Source of the DNA: Pseudoneurospora amorphoporcata
Taxonomy: Eukaryota; Ascomycota; Sordariomycetes; Sordariales; Sordariaceae
Length of the DNA: 64,000 nucleotides
Assembly: GCA_033297205.1 (NCBI GenBank)
Contig: MU859069.1
Coordinates: forward strand, 186,001-250,000
Reading direction: 5' to 3'
Numbering within the stretch: position 1 is the stretch's first letter; each line of letters starts with the position of its first letter. The translations under genes were made by a program, and so were the position numbers. Of the stretch, positions 1-10,634 are shown piece by piece. Below the pieces are notes generated by a model. The model did no database searches. It worked only from the letters and a program-made list of their open reading frames with translations, and was not told the DNA's origin.

Positions 1-96
1 AGCGGCCGGCGAGGTGGTCGAGAACTGGGCGGTCCTCTGGCCGGCAGTGCGGGACTGCCTGAGCGCAGAGGAAAGGAATTGACGAGAGGACGGCAT
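1..96 (-). CDS. 5' end of a mitochondrially targeted protein (truncated by window edge)
   Basis: An ATG on the minus strand at 96-94 opens a frame that runs off the window after 32 codons. The peptide begins MPSSRQFLSSALRQS and ends in FSTTSPAA. It is rich in Arg, Ser and Ala with no acidic residue, and its FSTTSP motif is typical of fungal mitochondrial presequences. The ATG has A at -3. The mature protein lies outside the window, so its function cannot be named. The gene is divergent from IMP3, about 620 bp away. The presequence reading is inference from composition; a chance GC-rich frame is the alternative. Confidence 0.6.
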   Translation of the reverse strand, partial: MPSSRQFLSSALRQSRTAGQRTAQFSTTSPAA

Positions 97-719
97 GATG
101 GTGGTGGTGATCACAACAGCTTTGACAGCTGGGCGTTGGCGATGTGTAAGTCCTCCCGGGAACTGGGCTCCGTTTCGCGATCGGTCGGACTCGGGGATCG
201 GAGGGTCGCGACGGGAGATGCGGCGGCGGGCACACTGTAGTGTAGGGCGATTGGCTCCGGGCCGGCAGCAACACTTGGCGGATCAATCAACTTTTCGGCG
301 CACTGCCGGGGCCTGCCGCGAACTGCCCGTGGGAGCTGTTGCGGCTGACAGCTGGCAGGGCGAGAGCTGAAGTGGAAGGTCAGGTCCTGAATGAAGCAGT
401 TTGTTTGGGGGTAAAATGGAGCCCGTTGCAGGCCAAGAGCGCGCTAGCAGGTAAGCAAATGGGGTCCGGCAGGCGACTCAGAAACTGTGGGGCAAGATTT
501 TTCATTGCAGCAAAAGTTCAACGCCAGAACACCACCACCTCACCACTGCAGCTGCTACTATCAGATTACGATAGTGAACCATCCATCCATCCATCCATCG
601 CCTCCACCCCCTTCACTTACGATCGATACCACATTTTGATACCCTCCCACGACGGCCTTTTTCTTGAAAGGGACCAAGACCGACACTTCAATCAGTAACA
701 CAGGCAACAAACCGCCAAT
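97..719. other. Divergent intergenic region
   Basis: Spacer between the truncated minus-strand gene and IMP3, presumably holding both promoters. A short tandem CCAT run (about 578-599) lies upstream of the IMP3 start. No other gene is supported. Confidence 0.5.
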
Positions 720-1454
720 ATGGTCCGCAAGCTCAAGCACGCGGAACAGAAGCTTCTTCGAAAGACCGACTTCATCAACTATAAGTCGGACAACAAACAC
801 AGAGATCACGATGTCGCCAGGTGAGTTCACCCAGTCGAAGTGTCATTGTGAGGGAACATTATGTTAACAGTTTTACAGACGATACATGATTCAGAAGCCC
901 GAGGACTATGTATGTTAATCCAATCAAGGATGAGGCTCACAGTGACTTTTCACAATGACCATTACTGACCCCCTTTTAGCACAAGTACAACAGGATGTGC
1001 GGTTCCCTCCGCCAACTCGCCCATCGCCTCAGTTTGCTTCCCCCAGACAACGAGGTGAGGCGGAAGCACGAGGAGCTTTTGCTTGACAAGCTTTATGACA
1101 TGGGCATTCTTTCGGTATGTCTCCCGGTATCAAGCTTCACTTTGAGCAGCTATTAACGTCCGACAACAGTCCAAGTCCAAGCTGTCGCAGGTGGAGCATC
1201 AAGTCACAGTCTCGGCCTTTGCTAGAAGGCGACTACCCGTCGTCATGACCAGACTTCGTATGGCCGAGACCGTACAAGCAGCGACCAAGATGATCGAGCA
1301 GGGCCACGTACGTGTCGGTGTTGAAGAGGTCCGTGATCCTGCTTTCTTGGTGACGAGGAGTATGGAGGACTTCGTCACTTGGTCTGTCGGCAGCAAGATC
1401 AAGCAGAACATCATGAAGTACCGCGACAAGTTGGACGATTTCGAGCTTCTCTAA
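720..1454 (+). CDS. imp3: IMP3, U3 snoRNP protein
   Basis: IMP3 is an S4-domain protein of the U3 snoRNP/SSU processome. It helps U3 pair with pre-rRNA during 18S rRNA maturation in the nucleolus. Four exons join in frame: 720-820, 879-909, 980-1114 and 1170-1454, giving 183 residues, the normal IMP3 length. The start MVRKLKHAEQKLLRK and the internal YKSDNKHRDHDVARRYMIQ are characteristic of the family. The S4 RNA-binding domain follows (about 105-170), including RRRLPVVMTRLRMAET and GHVRVGVE, and the protein ends DKLDDFELL. All introns start with GT and end with AG. The third, upstream of 1170, has TTAAC as a possible branch site. The gene is intact and otherwise ordinary. Confidence 0.95.
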
Positions 1455-2308
1455 ATGGGAGAGCATGGCTGTGGACGTCATATCAGGAAGTGGTAATGGT
1501 ACGTTGGGGGAAAGGCTGGGAAAAATGGATCACTGGGAAAGAGCATACTTCTGCGTTGTTTTCAAGTTGGCATTGGGTGGAGTGCTCATATGCGAGCAAT
1601 CCTTCTGTGGCGTTTAGGGTAAAGGCATTCAAAATTTGTGAAAGGGATTTCAAGATACCACCATCTGGGTTTCCAGGTCAGTCATGATATCTCGGAGTTG
1701 CGGAAGTGCAGGGCTCTCTCGGCTGAACTTGCAGTGATGGATGACTAGTTCTAAAGCCTGGTGAGTCTTCCTTCCGAACTACCTTAACCTTTAGTTATTT
1801 GACACTGTCACTAGTGCTCCTGCCTTCTTTCCGTTCAGTTACTCAAAACTGGCAGCACACGGAACAAAACATCTGGCGAGCCTCGTTCCTTCCCTAAAAA
1901 GTGCACCATGACAATACCGCTCTTTCCGTACTTGTGGGCTCCCGCCATTCACCCCGCTCACTCCTTCATAGATGTCGTCCCTTAGCCTGTTCCTCTTCTT
2001 GGCTTTTCGTTCTTCATCTTCCGCTCCGCTCCCTACCTAGAGAGACTGACCTAACAAATGTCTCCATATTCTTAACGACGCATTATCACTCACTTCACCC
2101 TTTATCCTCAGCTTTATCCCTATTCTGCATGGTCTTGGCTCTCCTGGTTGTCTCTTTTTCTGTTACCAAAGTTTCCTAATACTCTTCGTACTCCTAATCT
2201 TGGTCACAATCTTGACATCAACCACGGTTGAATTTCCCTTCGACACGCTGAGACACCGGGCTCCGTACCAGACCAATACCGTCTCATCCTCTACCATACA
2301 AAACAACC
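1455..2308. other. Intergenic region and probable 5' leader
   Basis: IMP3 3' region followed by a pyrimidine-rich stretch (about 1900-2300) that is probably the promoter and 5' UTR of the large transporter gene. No gene recognised. Confidence 0.45.
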
Positions 2309-5300
2309 ATGCCTACCTTCGACAAGATGCACATTCAAGATGCGAACCCATACTCTGGGCCCATCGATCCGCCACCATACCAGCGTGCTCACTCTCCGGA
2401 GATGCCTGTTTCTAGCCCCAGAGGCAACAGTGCCTACCAGGAAGCACTGAGCAACTTCTCGCATTCTCGGTACTCTTCGACAGATCGTGACTCGATTCCC
2501 AAGTATGAGCATCTCGATTCGGTTCCAAGTCCGAATATAACCATCAAGTCAGGCAACACGAGGTTCCTGATTCCTCCGCGGCAACGTATGTCTAAAGAAT
2601 CATCTTTGTCCCCAAAGTCCGCTAACTGTTTACGATGCAGATCCTTTCACTCCCACCGACACTACGCCTACGAGTTCTAGAGTCCCGCGCAAGGCAAGCT
2701 CCCGGGTCACATTCGATCCTTCGCCCCATGATCTTGAGTCGCCACCGGAATCGTGCCGCGACTACTTCTATGGCGCAACGTATGAGGAAGACCCGCCCGG
2801 CCCTTCTGCCAATGTCAACGGATCCCCCGGGAAGAGCTAGAATCTCTATCCACTCAAAGAATGGATGGAGACGAGCGGAAGCCAGGATCCATCAAGAAGT
2901 GACCATGTCCACCATGCAGTGCCCGATAGTCAAGTGTCCCAATCTGTCACTTCAGACCATCATCACGAGCATGGTCACAGCTCGGAACCCAAAGTTCGAA
3001 CGGTTGCGGAGCTCGCAAAGTCTAGAACAAATGATCCCATCGGACGAAGGGGAGTGCCAAAGGTTGTTCCATCGTCGGATCTGCCGCCCTTGTACCGCCC
3101 AGAGGGAATGCTTGACTTGGCTACATGCATTGCCACCCGGGATCCGAGTCCCCTAGGCAACCAACAAGCTCAAGGGTTTGTTACAAGCCATCATCTTGAT
3201 GGTACAACGCGCTACCGTGGGCAAAGAAACGTTTCGAACGTCAGTCCAGCCCGTCCGGATTCCCTTCGTCACCATAAGTCCACCGACGGCCGCATGAACC
3301 GTTATTCTGGCCAATCCCTGACACCAACATTGCAGCCATATAACAATGGCGACGGCTCAAGAGACTTTACTGTTGATCAAGCATTAATGCCTCGCGGGTT
3401 CGCAAGACACAGACCAGCATCTGAGCTTGTCGCATACTGGGAGTCAATCCAAGGTGATAACGATGCCAACAATGCCACGCCCGCCCACCAAGGCTTGCCA
3501 CAACGACCTAGGGCTGATAATACGACCGTCTCTCCCGATTCCATGGGAAACACGAATCGTACTGTTCTCCGTAAAGCACCCGAGGAGAAGCTTTATCCTC
3601 TAGCTGAACATATCTCAGTGCCATCAGACAATAATTCAGACCCAGCGGCGACGTCGTCAGCCATGGCAAACTTGAACCGCACAAGAGCCTGGCTACGAGA
3701 TCTGATCAAGCAACCGCAGCCTTATAAGACGAAGTTCACTGATCTTCCGCACAAGGATTCGATGCATGAGCCCCTATTGGGCGACTACGACTCTACGGAT
3801 CCTCGGTCTCTGCTAAGGAAATCCACCGCTGGTGCCTCCATAGACATGAAATTCCGGAGTACTATCAATAACCTCGAGAACCTTCTCAGTGAAGCAATGG
3901 AGCTGGCAGCAGCAACCGCTCAGCGAGAAGTTGAACACCAGTGCCCAGACTATTATGAGCTTGACGAGCTCGCTCACCGCGATGTGCCGACACCCCCGGG
4001 CGTACACCAACGCTTTCCCAGTGAAAATGGGTCGATGGTGAATGAGGTGGGCGACTTTGACTACTGGACTGCTGTAGAAAGCGCCTTGGGGATTCAGCCT
4101 AGCAATGACAATAACAGACGGGAGCCGAAGCATTACCGATCAGCTCCAGGAATGCGCAGTAGGAACGTGGCAGTCAAAATTCCAGAGAGAATATCCAGTT
4201 TGAAACCCAAGGTCAAATCAAGCTATTCAACTCTCGGTGGCCCTCGCTACGAAGAATTAGGCGAAGAACATCCGGCGCAGCACCCGGCTCCAGGGCCAGC
4301 TGGTCTGAGGACCAAGCAGTCATCAAGATCGATAATCCCAGTCAGCCCACCCGCCAGTACAGACTCACCGCCGACGTCAGGGTGTCTGCCAAGGGTTGCT
4401 TCGAGGCTCAGAAGCTACCGCAGCTTTGGCGCAATACGGCCTCTGCGCCGTGCCAGTTCGTTGCGCCCGCAAGCTGATGGTGCCATGGATACCCCTGGCG
4501 ACGAAAGTGATTCTACAATCGTTCGTGCATCAGTCAAACACAGAGTTCCGGTTACAGGTTAGTGAACATCTGGGGCAATCAATGTCTACGCATAATTACT
4601 GACCAATATCAAGGGCTTGATGGACCAGCCGCGTCAACTGGGAATCGTTCACAGCAATCACATAACTCGTGGAATTACGGCGATGATTCAAGGGGTCTGG
4701 GAGAAGGCGAGTCAAGGGACGCGCCAGATACTCGGATTGATCTGCGTGGAAGGTCTCATGTCAGCCTTCGTGGCTACCAGGGGTTTAGCCTGGCACGAGC
4801 GTACCGTCGACAACCAGTAGCCCGAGACTGGTCTACTGCCCGTAAACGGTTCGTTGCCGGAGTCGCATGTCTGAGCACTGCGTTCATCGGTATGGTTATC
4901 GGCATCTATGCTGGTCTTGTCCCGTCCATCCAGTACTGGATAGCTGATCTCAATCATTATGCTATCTTGGGTAATTTCTTCTTCTACCTGGGCTTGGCCG
5001 TTCCCACCTTTTTCTTCTGGCCTCTACCGTTATTGCACGGTCGGAAACCGTACATCCTGTCAAGTTTGATACTAGCGATGCCTTTATTGTTTCCCCAGGC
5101 TATTGCCGTCAGCACATGGCGGTCACCATACGTGAGCACTTGGAGATGGGCCCTTCTAGGCTCACGCGGGTTCATGGGGCTCACTCTTGGGTTTGCGAGT
5201 ATGAACTTCCACTCCATGCTAACGGACCTGTTTGGAGCCTCGCTCATGAGTGGTAATCCACACCAGGAGGTGGTCGACAAGTTCGACGTACGCAGACACG

Positions 5301-7096
5301 GAGGCGGCATGGGCGTCTGGCTGGGACTGTGGACGTGGTGCTTCACTGGCTCCATTGGCATTGGGTTCCTGATCGGAGCAGCGATCATCAACAGTCTCAA
5401 CCCATCATGGGGCTTTTACGTCAGCATCATGATGATAGCTGTTGTGCTTCTTCTCAATGTCATTTGCCCGGAAGTCCGACGCTCCCCTTTCAGACGGTCT
5501 GTGGCAGAGGTCAAGGACGGTAAACAGGTGTCACGGAGAGTTGCTCGTGGGGAGGTCATGATGCACCGGGTGAAAGATGGTCCGACCTGGTGGTGGCAGG
5601 AAGTCTAGCACGGTATTCTGCTATCACTGGAGATGCTTCGACAACCCGGATTCATGATTATGGCCGTGTATGTGGGATGGATCTACGCGCAGGTGATTCT
5701 CATCATCTGCCTGCTTGGCTCCCTCACGTCAAAGGATTACAGACTCAGGTCGCCTCTGGTTGGCCTTTGTGTTGCGTTTATCTCAGTTGGCGCACTGGCT
5801 TCAATACCTTTCCAGAAGGCGAACATATTCTCCCGCCACAGGAACCACCCTCAGCTGTCTAACATGGACACCCTTCTCGACAAGAAATTTACCTGGACGT
5901 CTCATCTTCTTCGCCGCGCCATATTTCTCACCCTTTTGCCTGTTCTAGGCATGGCATACACGGTGTCTTCAGCTGGAGGCCACATACCGGTGCCTGTCCC
6001 TGTTCTTTTTGCTACTCTGATAGGCACCATATCTGCCCTTGCAGTAGCCGAATGTAATGGACTCATCATGGAGAACTTTGACTGCTCCGACCTCCTCCCG
6101 GGTATGATTGGCCGCCCCCGAGGCTATTCGAACAGGCAACCGAAGCGCACCAACTACTCGTCACACCCGCGGATAGCTGCTGGGTTTGCTGTTTGCCATA
6201 CCTTTGGCTTCCTTCTTGCGGCATTAGCGACCGCTGTAGCCGGAACAGCACAGCGAAACCTCGGCCAGCGGGAGGCAACCGGTATTGTAGCTGGTGTGCT
6301 GTTTCTGTTGACTGTCCTCTTGCTTGCAGTCCTTGTTCGTTTCAAGGAAATCGAAATCATTCCAGTCTCGAAGACGGTCGAGATGGAGAAGTGGCAGAAG
6401 ATTCGTCGTGAGAGCATTCGCAAATCCATCATTGAGATCAAGGCTGGAAGACCCCTTCCAGTGACCATGACTGATGAGGAGATTTGGCGTCCTCACCTTC
6501 CTGGAAACCCATCCAGCCAATTCCGAAGAGTCAACGTACTGGAGTTGGGCGCAATGACAAGATGGACCGAGATCCGGAAGAAGAACAAGCTGATTGACGA
6601 ATCGGCCGCACATTTGAATCGTGCTGCACTTGAGTCTGCGCGTATGGCTGTCGAGGATGCCACTGGAATTGGCGCAAGAACTACAAATCTTATCCGAAAG
6701 GTCAGCAGTCGCAAGGGAAGGAGAAAACAGGGTCAACCCCAACGCACGATGTACAAGCACCGAGGTGTGCCAGTTCAGACAGAAGAAGCAGGCCCAAGCC
6801 GTGGTGACACAGCGTCGCCCAACAGGTTTGGTCTTTATCGGTTTGATTCTGAGCCAATGAGGGCTGGTAAGCAAACACCTACTCTTACAGTGCCTCATGA
6901 ATCAGATGGCTTCTCCTCCCAAGCACATTCTGACCGAGAGACTGGGAGTGTGCTTGAGCGGGCCGTTCCTGAGGAGGATGAGGACATGGATGACTTTATT
7001 ACTTCCTCGGAAGATGACGGGAATGACAGAATTGAGTTGGAGGAACTGGGACCCTTGGAGGGCCCTCCAAGCGGGCATGCAAGGAAGGAGGCTTGA
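2309..7096 (+). CDS. Large MFS-type transporter gene with two in-frame UAG codons (candidate A-to-I edited gene)
   Basis: Exons 2309-2585, 2641-4557 and 4614-7096 join in phase through two introns of 55-56 nt with good branch sites (GCTAAC, ACTGAC). The frame is open for about 1558 codons apart from TAG at 2838-2840 (codon 159) and 5606-5608 (codon 1063). Residues 1 to about 800 are low-complexity and probably cytosolic. Residues about 810-1010 hold six membrane segments with a HGRKPY loop after helix 2, as in MFS proteins. Residues about 1072-1305 hold six more. A hydrophilic tail of about 250 residues ends in an acidic stretch. The second TAG falls exactly between helices 6 and 7. Read with TAG as Trp, the product is a complete 12-helix MFS-like protein; unedited it would be a 158-residue fragment. 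Fusarium AMD1, an MFS-domain gene, has a stop codon corrected by sexual-stage editing; orthology here is inferred, not shown. Alternatives are a pseudogene or unusual splicing. The substrate is unknown. Confidence 0.8.
2829..2851 (+). promoter_or_regulatory. Predicted RNA hairpin presenting UAG at 2838-2840
   Basis: The arms 2829-2836 and 2844-2851 pair as GGG/UCC (with one G-U), an A-A mismatch, then AGAG/CUCU. They close a seven-base loop CUAGAAU with the stop-codon A at 2839. Fungal sexual-stage A-to-I editing favours A in UAG within hairpin loops. Pairing was worked out by eye, and no energy was calculated. Confidence 0.45.
5587..5630 (+). promoter_or_regulatory. Predicted 15-pair RNA hairpin presenting UAG at 5606-5608
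   Basis: Bases 5587-5601 pair without a bulge to 5616-5630. There are fifteen pairs including five G-U, leaving a 14-base loop (5602-5615) that contains the in-frame UAG with its A at 5607. The stem lies entirely inside coding sequence. It is a plausible structural substrate for the editing proposed for this gene. Determined by eye. Confidence 0.55.
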
Positions 7097-7653
7097 AGGG
7101 TGTTGGTTCGGTGAGGCCGGGGACCCAGGGTCGAGTTTGATCGGGTAACCCGGCTGCAAACATTCCTTTATCGTTCTCGAATACGAAAATCCTAAGAATC
7201 ATATCCTATAGAGCTCGTTTCTTCTGGAAATCGCAATGTTGAACGAACGTCTTTTCGGATGATCAAACACACGAGTTCAGATGGTTGCTCCACTTTTCAG
7301 GGGATTTTGGGCTGGCTTGTTTACTTGTTGCCGTATGAGGTTAGCACCCGGCTTCCGTCCCGAGAATGTGGGGAAGGTGAGGACCTCATTACCGTGCCGT
7401 ACTTCCCTCCCTCCGTTGATCTGCGTTTGCTATCATTGGCGGTGAGAAAGTGAGACAACCAACGAGGTTCCCCTGAATGATAAGCATTTATAATCCCAAA
7501 GCCTGGTGTCTCTTCGTTCTTCAGTGCTACTCTCCATCACGGCAACTTGACTTGCAATAGAAATCACAGAAGATACCCAACGGCGCAGTGCCTATCTATT
7601 GACTTAGCTCTCAACCCACCTCACAAACCTCACCACCAACCAAACCCATCAAA
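7097..7653. other. Intergenic region
   Basis: Transporter 3' region and phosphatase promoter. An A/C-rich leader (about 7600-7650) directly precedes the phosphatase ATG. No gene recognised. Confidence 0.4.
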
Positions 7654-8568
7654 ATGGCCCTACCAACCCTCTCCAAAGCCGACCTCATCGCCCTCTCTGA
7701 GACAGACGTAACCCAACCCATCCCCAAAGAATCCATCTTCGCCGCCCTCGCCACCCCGCCCTTCCTCTACATCCCCGGCACTTTCAACACCCGCGATCTT
7801 GGTCTCCTCCCCCTCACCACTACTCCTCCCTCTAATAATCCCAACGGCCAAAGTCGCCGCAAAGTCGGAATCCGCCCCGGTCTCATCTACCGCTCCGGCG
7901 GCTTCTTTCCCAACGGCGGCTTCAACGACGCCGCCAAGACGCAACTAGCAACGCAACTCGGCATCAAAAAGATCTTCGACATCCGCTCCGTTCGCGAACA
8001 CAGCCACGCGCCCGACCCAGAAATCCCGGGCGTAAAAAACATTTGGATCGGCGCCGAAGCCACGGAGAAGGAAGCAACTGTCAACCTTGCCGATTTTCTC
8101 GAGGGGAAAGGGGAGCAGGGCTATGTCAAGATGTATATGGATGTTTTGGCGGGGTATAAGGATGTTATTGGTGCTTTGTTGAGGTCCATCTTGGAGACTC
8201 CCGAGGAGCCACAACCGATATTGTTCCACTGCACGGCGGGGAGAGATCGGACCGGTGTTGTGGCGGGGTTGCTGTTGAGTCTGGCGGGGGTTAGTGAGGA
8301 GGATGTGGAGATGGATTGGATGTTGAGCCGGATTGGGACGGAGATGGCCAGGGAGCAATTATTGGGTTTCGCGATGAAGGGGGCCGGAGTGAATAGTATG
8401 GAGAGCGCCGGGTTTGGGAACTTGGTGAGTCTGAGGAGGGAGTGTTGGGCGGCGTTTGTGAGGGAGGTTAAGAGGGTTTATGGAGGGTGGGAGGGGTATG
8501 TGAGGGGGGAGTTGGGGTTGGGGGTGGGGGAGGTGGAGAGAATTGGAAAGGTTTTGAGGGGGGAGTGA
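7654..8568 (+). CDS. Protein tyrosine/serine phosphatase, IphP-like (Y_phosphatase3)
   Basis: A single-exon gene of 304 residues with start context CAAAATGGCC. The signature HCTAGRDRTG at residues 192-201 gives the catalytic Cys193 and Arg199 of the CX5R phosphatase loop. Upstream, GTFNTRDLG, RPGLIYRSGG and IFDIRSVRE are the conserved N-terminal blocks of the IphP/Y_phosphatase3 family, found in bacterial and fungal phosphatases acting on phosphotyrosine, phosphoserine or phosphoinositides. There is no signal peptide or membrane segment, so it is probably cytosolic. The last 40 residues are Gly/Glu/Val-rich and run into a purine-rich, GGTGTAGG-like repeat just past the stop. The natural substrate cannot be read from sequence. 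Confidence 0.92.
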   Translation: MALPTLSKADLIALSETDVTQPIPKESIFAALATPPFLYIPGTFNTRDLGLLPLTTTPPSNNPNGQSRRKVGIRPGLIYRSGGFFPNGGFNDAAKTQLATQLGIKKIFDIRSVREHSHAPDPEIPGVKNIWIGAEATEKEATVNLADFLEGKGEQGYVKMYMDVLAGYKDVIGALLRSILETPEEPQPILFHCTAGRDRTGVVAGLLLSLAGVSEEDVEMDWMLSRIGTEMAREQLLGFAMKGAGVNSMESAGFGNLVSLRRECWAAFVREVKRVYGGWEGYVRGELGLGVGEVERIGKVLRGE

Positions 8569-8572
8569 GAAG

Positions 8573-8675
8573 GTGTATGTCGGTGGAGGTGAGGTGAGAT
8601 GTAGGTATGAGTAAAGGTGTAAGTGGAGGTGGAGGTATACCTAGGTGGAAATGAGGTGTAGGTACAGGTGAGGTG
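8573..8675. repeat. Degenerate GGTG/GGTA-rich minisatellite
   Basis: A purine-rich stretch of loosely repeated GAGGTG and GTAGGT motifs follows the phosphatase stop. Copies are too diverged to define one unit length. Confidence 0.5.
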
Positions 8676-9334
8676 AAGTTGTAGCTGCAGCGTATGAGGG
8701 AATTGGAATTGGCATGTGGGAAGGGGTTGAAGCATTGCGCGCCGAAGAGGGCATGGGTTTCGATGCATCGGCCTTTGATGCACCGAGCAGCCGACGGACA
8801 GACATGGTACTGAAACGAGGTGATAGAACAGAGAAAACGGAGAGTAATGTCTAGAGATAGTTGACGAAAATAGCAGGGGCAAGCGACACTCCCCGATTCA
8901 AGCCCGAAGACCCCGAAGTGTCAAACTAAAATTAGCACTTTCCCTCCGTCATTCCCATCTTGGCTCATCCGGAGCCAACTCCGCGGTGTTCATCCCATCC
9001 GTCTTCGCCATCTTGGAACTTCACCTGGTTCTTCAAGTGACATCAACCTTGAATTGAGCCTAAACAGGTTTAATGCCCAGCGCTTATGCCACCCCTGTTG
9101 GACCCTGAATTTCTTGAAAGACGGGGCTTGGCTTCGCTTGGTTATAGGGCAGCCAATAGGTATGTAGCGAGTTTCATTCAGTCTAAGCGGAATGACGCCA
9201 CTGACGTTAGCGTGCAACGTGGGATGCGTGTGTGGGAAATGGGATGGAATGTTGGAACTTGGACCCCTACCCACAATTTTCCACGTCTTTCTGCCTTCCC
9301 GATGATCCTGCGTACTGATGGATGTGGGACGGGT

Positions 9335-9362
9335 ATGGCATGGCATGGCATGGCATGGCATG
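9335..9362. repeat. ATGGC pentanucleotide microsatellite
   Basis: Five to six near-perfect tandem copies of ATGGC. Confidence 0.85.
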
Positions 9363-9743
9363 CCAAACGGGCAGGTGGTGCTGGTTGAGCTGCTGCAGAG
9401 GTTTTAGGGTCCTGCGAAGGTCAAACGTCAAAGGGTCCATCCACACACACCTTCAAGGACACTGATAGGATGTGAGGCCCGAAAAGCCAAGTCGGTTATG
9501 GCATCCCCCCTTCCAGGTCCGTTAATACGGAGACAACACCAACTTCTTCGTTGCTTTTGATGTCATTTTCATGGCATGTTGCTGAAGCCAATGGGAGGCC
9601 AAGTGTGGCCAAGCAAATGTGAGGTGTGGCTGGTGACGAGTGTGAGTGGGATTGCTTGGTTGGTTGGGTGTCGGATATTGGATATTGGATATTTCTTCGG
9701 TTGGTCAACTGGCTGGCGTCGTCATTTCATAAATGTGTGGCAT

Positions 9744-9790
9744 GTGTGGCTACGTAGGAGGTGTGGCTACGTAGGAGGTGTGGCTACGTA
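9744..9790. repeat. 17-bp minisatellite
   Basis: The unit GTGTGGCTACGTAGGAG is repeated about 2.8 times without mismatch. Each copy contains the palindrome CTACGTAG. Confidence 0.85.
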
Positions 9791-9976
9791 GTTAGGGGAG
9801 CAAAAAGAAGGAAGGTTGTGTAACAGCGGGACGACAATCAACGAAAAGAGAATTGCGGGATGGCTTGACTGAATGGGAGACGGCATCTTCACGAACTCTC
9901 ATGACCACCGAGAGGAAAGATGACGTCCGATTTGACAACCAAACAAAGGTAACCAACTTTGGGTCAAATAACTGAG

Positions 9977-9983
9977 TATATAA
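9977..9983 (+). promoter_or_regulatory. TATA box of the small basic protein gene
   Basis: TATATAA lies about 205 bp upstream of the ATG. It is followed by a CT-rich stretch and a long C/A-rich leader, the layout of strongly expressed fungal genes. The role is inferred. Confidence 0.45.
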
Positions 9984-10187
9984 CTCCATCTTGCTTCACC
10001 CCTTCCAGATTCGTTTCATCTCATCAGCATCAACAACATCAGCTTGATCATCAAACCAAGCTACACACCACACATCCAAGACTTCAACCCAAAAGAACAA
10101 AAAGTCAACAATTCACCCACTACTCCATCTACCAACCACAACCACAACACCACCCACAAAAACCACAAAAACCAAAACACAGCCAAA

Positions 10188-10634
10188 ATGTTCGGCCGTC
10201 GTCGTGCCCACGCCCCCCTAACCACAACAACCCACACCCACGCTGCTCCAATGACCAGCACGCGCACCACGCGCACCACCCGTTCCGGAGGCTTGACCTC
10301 CAGCCTCTTCGGCGGGCGCAAACGTCGGGGCGCTCACCACACCACCCCCATGGTCACCACCGGCCACGCCCATCATACCACCACCCCCATGACAACCACA
10401 AGTCGTCGCCGCGGTTACGGCGGTCGTCGCAGCAAGAAGCACCAAGCTGCTGCTGCTATGGGCACCACAGCTGCCGTTCACCACCACCAGAAGCGCAAGA
10501 CGAGCATCGGGGATAAGATCAGCGGAGCGCTGATGAAGATTAAGGGGACCATTACGGGACGACCAGGACAGAAGGCTGCGGGGACGAGGAGGATGCGGGG
10601 GACTGATGGACGGGGGAGGAGGGCACGTTACTAA
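10188..10634 (+). CDS. Small basic His/Thr/Arg-rich protein, conserved-looking C-terminus
   Basis: A single exon of 148 residues; the ATG at 10188 has context CCAAAATG. An earlier reading in the same frame is not a better start because it lacks this context. The product is strongly basic. It has an N-terminal RRR patch, Thr/His-rich spacers, and a compact C-terminus carrying GDKISGALMKIKGTITGRPG and AAGTRRMRGTDGRG. The C-terminal block looks like a conserved short fungal motif, but no named family is recognised. There is no signal peptide or membrane segment. The TATA box and A/C-rich leader suggest high or inducible expression. Basic composition could fit nucleic-acid binding, but this is a guess. 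Confidence 0.8.
   Translation: MFGRRRAHAPLTTTTHTHAAPMTSTRTTRTTRSGGLTSSLFGGRKRRGAHHTTPMVTTGHAHHTTTPMTTTSRRRGYGGRRSKKHQAAAAMGTTAAVHHHQKRKTSIGDKISGALMKIKGTITGRPGQKAAGTRRMRGTDGRGRRARY

Larger units (their letters stand above)
8676..9976. other. Intergenic region with short tandem repeats
   Basis: Long spacer upstream of the small basic protein gene. It contains two separately listed tandem repeats but no supported gene. Confidence 0.4.

Noticed and set aside
2780..2840. A 61-nt intron with GTATGA donor ending in the first TAG.
   Set aside because: It would shift the frame by one, and the downstream frame is in phase with the unspliced upstream frame, so it breaks rather than repairs the gene.
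5528..5608. An in-phase 81-nt intron ending at the second TAG.
   Set aside because: The donor GTGTCA is weak and no pyrimidine tract or branch site precedes the TAG. It cannot be excluded without RNA data.
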